Assembly (NCBI GenBank): GCA_030598885.1
Contig: JAUVOZ010000076.1
Coordinates: 1-8,897, forward strand
Direction of reading: 5' to 3'
Source: Anaerolineae bacterium
GTDB taxonomy: Bacteria; Chloroflexota; Anaerolineae; Anaerolineales; E44-bin32
DNA: 8,897 bases
Shown: one piece after another, positions 6,983 through 8,897 of the stretch
Layout of the letters: the number at the start of each line of letters is the position of its first letter
Numbering within the stretch: the stretch's first letter is position 1
Translations under genes and position numbers: made by a program
Notes under the pieces: generated by a model
What the model was told of the DNA's origin: nothing
Seen by the model: the letters and a program-made list of their open reading frames with translations, nothing else
Database searches by the model: none

Positions 6983-6993
6983 AAGGAAGGGGG
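6983..6993 (+). promoter_or_regulatory. Purine-rich ribosome binding site deciding the start at 6998
   Basis: AAGGAAGGGGG lies four bases before the ATG at 6998. The earlier in-frame ATG at 6977 would place this strong site inside the coding region and has no site of its own. Confidence 0.6.
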
Positions 6994-6997
6994 AAAA

Positions 6998-7477
6998 ATG
7001 ACCGATGTTCATCCCGATGATCTTGTATTAATAGCTGTAATGAAAGACCCGCGTGACTTGGAGATCGCCCGCGTCTTAGGTTGGTACCGGATCCCGGTAC
7101 AGACCACTCCCAAGACACTGCGGGTGGATTGGATCGCGTTTTACTTACCCCGAGTCTTTGGGGAAGAAAAATGGTCGATCCGTTACTTGGCTTCAGTGAA
7201 GGGATACGAACTGGTGAAACGACGAGAGCTGCTTCAGGATGAAACCGATCATCTGCGAGCTGATGAGCCTTATTTCAAGATCCAAATAGGACCGCTGGTG
7301 CAATTGTCGCGGCCGATTCCCTCCCGGCGCTGGCGACGGTTCACCTTCTTATACACAACCGGCGATCGTTTGCTCAAAGCCAGGGAGATCAAGGACTTGC
7401 GGGTACCAGCGTCCAAGACGCGCGATCGGCTGTGGCGGATAATACGAGAGCGGGAAGCTTTGTCCGATCGTATTTAA
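6998..7477 (+). CDS. Conserved hypothetical protein, 159 residues
   Basis: I do not recognise a characterised function. The protein is soluble, without signal peptide or membrane helix. It opens with DLVLIAVMKDPRDLEIARVLGWYRIP, continues with a conserved-looking centre FYLPRVFGEEKWSIRYLA, then GYELVKRRELLQDE, and ends in a very basic arginine-rich part containing PIPSRRWRRFTFLYTT. From memory, this pattern resembles the N-terminal half of larger proteins in Chloroflexota and cyanobacteria that carry a nuclease-like domain after a segment such as DRLW; here the chain ends just after DRLWRIIRE, so it would be a free-standing or shortened version. That relation needs a profile search. ATG 6998 is preferred for the purine-rich site at 6983-6993. 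It lies 166 bases after the PLP gene, with its own promoter candidate, and 129 bases before hydA, so it may be transcribed together with hydA by readthrough. Confidence 0.75.
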   Translation: MTDVHPDDLVLIAVMKDPRDLEIARVLGWYRIPVQTTPKTLRVDWIAFYLPRVFGEEKWSIRYLASVKGYELVKRRELLQDETDHLRADEPYFKIQIGPLVQLSRPIPSRRWRRFTFLYTTGDRLLKAREIKDLRVPASKTRDRLWRIIREREALSDRI

Positions 7478-7544
7478 CTTTTCTCCTGGAGGACGGCAAC
7501 CAACTCGAAGAAAATCCTGTCCTGTTCCCGTGTCTAATCCTGAC

Positions 7545-7550
7545 TATAAT
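7545..7550 (+). promoter_or_regulatory. Consensus -10 (TATAAT) for hydA
   Basis: A perfect TATAAT sits 56 bases before the hydA ATG. Initiation near 7557 would give a leader of about 50 bases. The -35 is poor: at 17 bases spacing the sequence is CTGTTC (7522-7527), so an activator or the flanking repeats may matter. Confidence 0.4.
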
Positions 7551-7592
7551 GAGGACACATCAAGAGGATTTTCCCTTCCGTCTTTTGCCTCC

Positions 7593-7598
7593 AGGAGA
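7593..7598 (+). promoter_or_regulatory. Ribosome binding site of hydA, inside the inverted repeat arm
   Basis: AGGAGA lies eight bases before ATG 7607 and fixes the start. It is fully inside the right arm 7588-7599, complementary to 7481-7492, so a transcript containing both arms could hide it. Confidence 0.65.
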
Positions 7599-7606
7599 AC
7601 TCAATC

Positions 7607-8897
7607 ATGGCATTAAAGGTTATTCGATCAGGGACGTTGATCGGCGCTGGCGGGACGGTTAATGCGGACTTGTTAATTGATGGCGAGAAGATCGCGGCTA
7701 CTGGTCAGGCTCTCGATGTTCCCGATGCCGAGATTTTCGATGCTTCCGGAAAGTTAGTGATGCCTGGAGGTGTTGATCCCCACACTCACTTCGACTTACC
7801 CATGTTCGACACAGTTTCTTCCGATGATCATTATACTGGCCACAAAGCTGCTGCTTTCGGCGGCACAACTACCGTGCTTGACTTTATTCCCCTAGATTAC
7901 CCATCAATGCAGGAGGCGATTGACGCTTGGCATGCAAAGGCTGATATTAATGCGGCTATAGATTTTGGATTCCATATGAACATCACCCGCTTAGATGATC
8001 AAGTTCAATCCGAAATACCGCACCTAATCGCTGAAGGCATCACCACACTAAAAGTTTTCATGGCTTACAACAATAGACTGCGATTGCAGGATGGCGAAAT
8101 TTTAAAGGTCATGCGTCTCGGAGCAAAACATGGGATGCTCACCATGCTCCATGCAGAGAACGGCGACGTGATCGAGGTTCTTACAGCTGAAACACTTGCG
8201 GCAGGCCATACCGAGCCGATATGGCATTCCCATTCCCGCTCAGCCTGGGGTGCGGCTGAATCCGTCCTTCGGGGTATTGCGTTAGCCGAGCAAGTTGACT
8301 CGCCTATCTACATCGTACACGTTAACACTGCTGGAGGTCTGGATCAGATCGATTACGGTCGTGCTAGGGGCTTACCAGTGATGGGCGAGACTTGCCCCCA
8401 ATATCTCTTTTTCACTGAAGAACATCTGCGGAGACCGGACGGAGCAAAGTGGATCTGCTCACCCCCGATGAGGACATTCGAAGACAACCAAGCGTTGTGG
8501 CTTGGGTTGGTAAACGGGAACCTTCAAACGCTTGGGACCGACCATTGCTCGTTCTTCTACAACGGAACTCGGGCTATAGAGTACGAGGAGGAGTGGATCG
8601 CCATCCCTGGCAAGGAGCTTGGTGCTGATGACTTTAGTAAGATTCCTAATGGCTTACCCGGCGTTGGTGATAGGTTGCCTATTCTGTGGTCCTATGGAGT
8701 AGGAGAAGGGCGGATCTCCCCCAATCAATTCGTTGCTCTGACCAGCACTAACCCGGCTAAGATCTTCGGTTTATATCCACAGAAAGGCGCCTTGCTCCCT
8801 GGCTCCGACGCCGACATTGTCATCTGGGATCCTGACCGCCCGCTCAAGTATGGCATAGCTCACGCCCATCACCGCACGGATTATAATCTCTATGAGG
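7607..8897 (+). CDS. hydA: Dihydropyrimidinase/D-hydantoinase (3' partial)
   Basis: A cytoplasmic zinc amidohydrolase that opens cyclic amides such as dihydrouracil, dihydrothymine or hydantoins to N-carbamoyl amino acids. I translated it directly: 430 codons are visible and the frame is open at the right end, so roughly 25 to 40 C-terminal residues are missing from a family length near 460. All metal ligands are present: His59 and His61 in GVDPHTHFD, the carboxylated lysine Lys149 in TTLKVFMAY, His182 in MLHAENGD, His238 in YIVHVNTAGG, and Asp312 in LGTDHCSF. Tyr154 is the usual substrate-contacting tyrosine. ATG 7607 is supported by AGGAGA at 7593-7598. The ligand spacing matches hydantoinase/dihydropyrimidinase better than dihydroorotase or allantoinase, but the true substrate could be a hydantoin or other purine or pyrimidine breakdown product. 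The transporter upstream fits such a role. Expression may be shaped by the repeat structure at 7481-7599. Confidence 0.93.
   Translation, partial: MALKVIRSGTLIGAGGTVNADLLIDGEKIAATGQALDVPDAEIFDASGKLVMPGGVDPHTHFDLPMFDTVSSDDHYTGHKAAAFGGTTTVLDFIPLDYPSMQEAIDAWHAKADINAAIDFGFHMNITRLDDQVQSEIPHLIAEGITTLKVFMAYNNRLRLQDGEILKVMRLGAKHGMLTMLHAENGDVIEVLTAETLAAGHTEPIWHSHSRSAWGAAESVLRGIALAEQVDSPIYIVHVNTAGGLDQIDYGRARGLPVMGETCPQYLFFTEEHLRRPDGAKWICSPPMRTFEDNQALWLGLVNGNLQTLGTDHCSFFYNGTRAIEYEEEWIAIPGKELGADDFSKIPNGLPGVGDRLPILWSYGVGEGRISPNQFVALTSTNPAKIFGLYPQKGALLPGSDADIVIWDPDRPLKYGIAHAHHRTDYNLYE

Larger units (their letters stand above)
7481..7599 (+). repeat. Nested inverted repeat spanning the hydA leader and Shine-Dalgarno
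   Basis: A perfect 12-base inverted repeat pairs TTCTCCTGGAGG (7481-7492) with CCTCCAGGAGAA (7588-7599). Inside it, ACGG (7493-7496) matches CCGT (7578-7581), AAAATCCT (7511-7518) matches AGGATTTT (7565-7572), and further in, TGTCCT (7518-7523) can pair with AGGACA (7552-7557) or GTGTC (7530-7534) with GACAC (7554-7558). The right outer arm contains the hydA ribosome binding site, and the TATAAT at 7545-7550 lies in the loop. Each outer arm is also nearly palindromic itself (CTCC-T-GGAG and CTCC-A-GGAG), so two DNA operators are an alternative reading. Confidence 0.7.

Noticed and set aside
7432..7662. A 76-residue + strand frame overlapping the orphan gene end and the hydA start.
   Set aside because: It overlaps two better supported genes in another frame, has no family features, and its composition is that of untranslated sequence.

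Overview
The window looks like chromosomal DNA of an anaerobic or facultative bacterium with moderate GC content. I lean towards Chloroflexota (Anaerolineae-like), because of the gene combination and the style of the 159-residue orphan protein, but this is recollection rather than proof and a Firmicutes-type host is not excluded. Every supported gene lies on the + strand, there is no mobile element, CRISPR array, tRNA or rRNA, and the density is typical of an operon.

Region 1 (1-2977) is the membrane part of an ABC importer of the BMP/nucleoside class (NupOPQ/YufOPQ-like). It holds the 3' part of a double-ATPase gene, whose start is outside the window, followed by two different permeases joined by GTGA and TGATG stop/start overlaps. 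The periplasmic or lipoprotein binding protein is expected upstream.

Region 2 (3079-6831) follows closely with three genes: a threonine-synthase-like PLP enzyme carrying an N-terminal cysteine motif, a membrane-anchored family 2 glycosyltransferase of the GtrB/DPMS type, and a 490-residue fold-type II PLP enzyme of unknown reaction. Spacings of about 20 to 100 bases and a shared strand suggest one transcription unit with the transporter.

Region 3 (6832-8897) begins with a short leader containing two hairpins and an extended -10 promoter candidate. Next comes a 159-residue protein of unknown function, then a 129-base spacer with a perfect TATAAT and a striking nested inverted repeat whose right arm contains the ribosome binding site of the next gene. 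That gene is a dihydropyrimidinase/hydantoinase with all metal ligands present; it runs off the right end of the window.

Taken together, the locus reads as import of a nucleoside or nucleobase-like compound, ring opening of a cyclic amide by the dihydropyrimidinase, and processing of an amino-acid-like product by one or both PLP enzymes. The transporter and hydantoinase roles are well supported by family. The link to the PLP enzymes is inference from context. The glycosyltransferase does not fit the scheme. The most unusual items are the 7481-7599 repeat structure at hydA and the uncharacterised 490-residue PLP enzyme.
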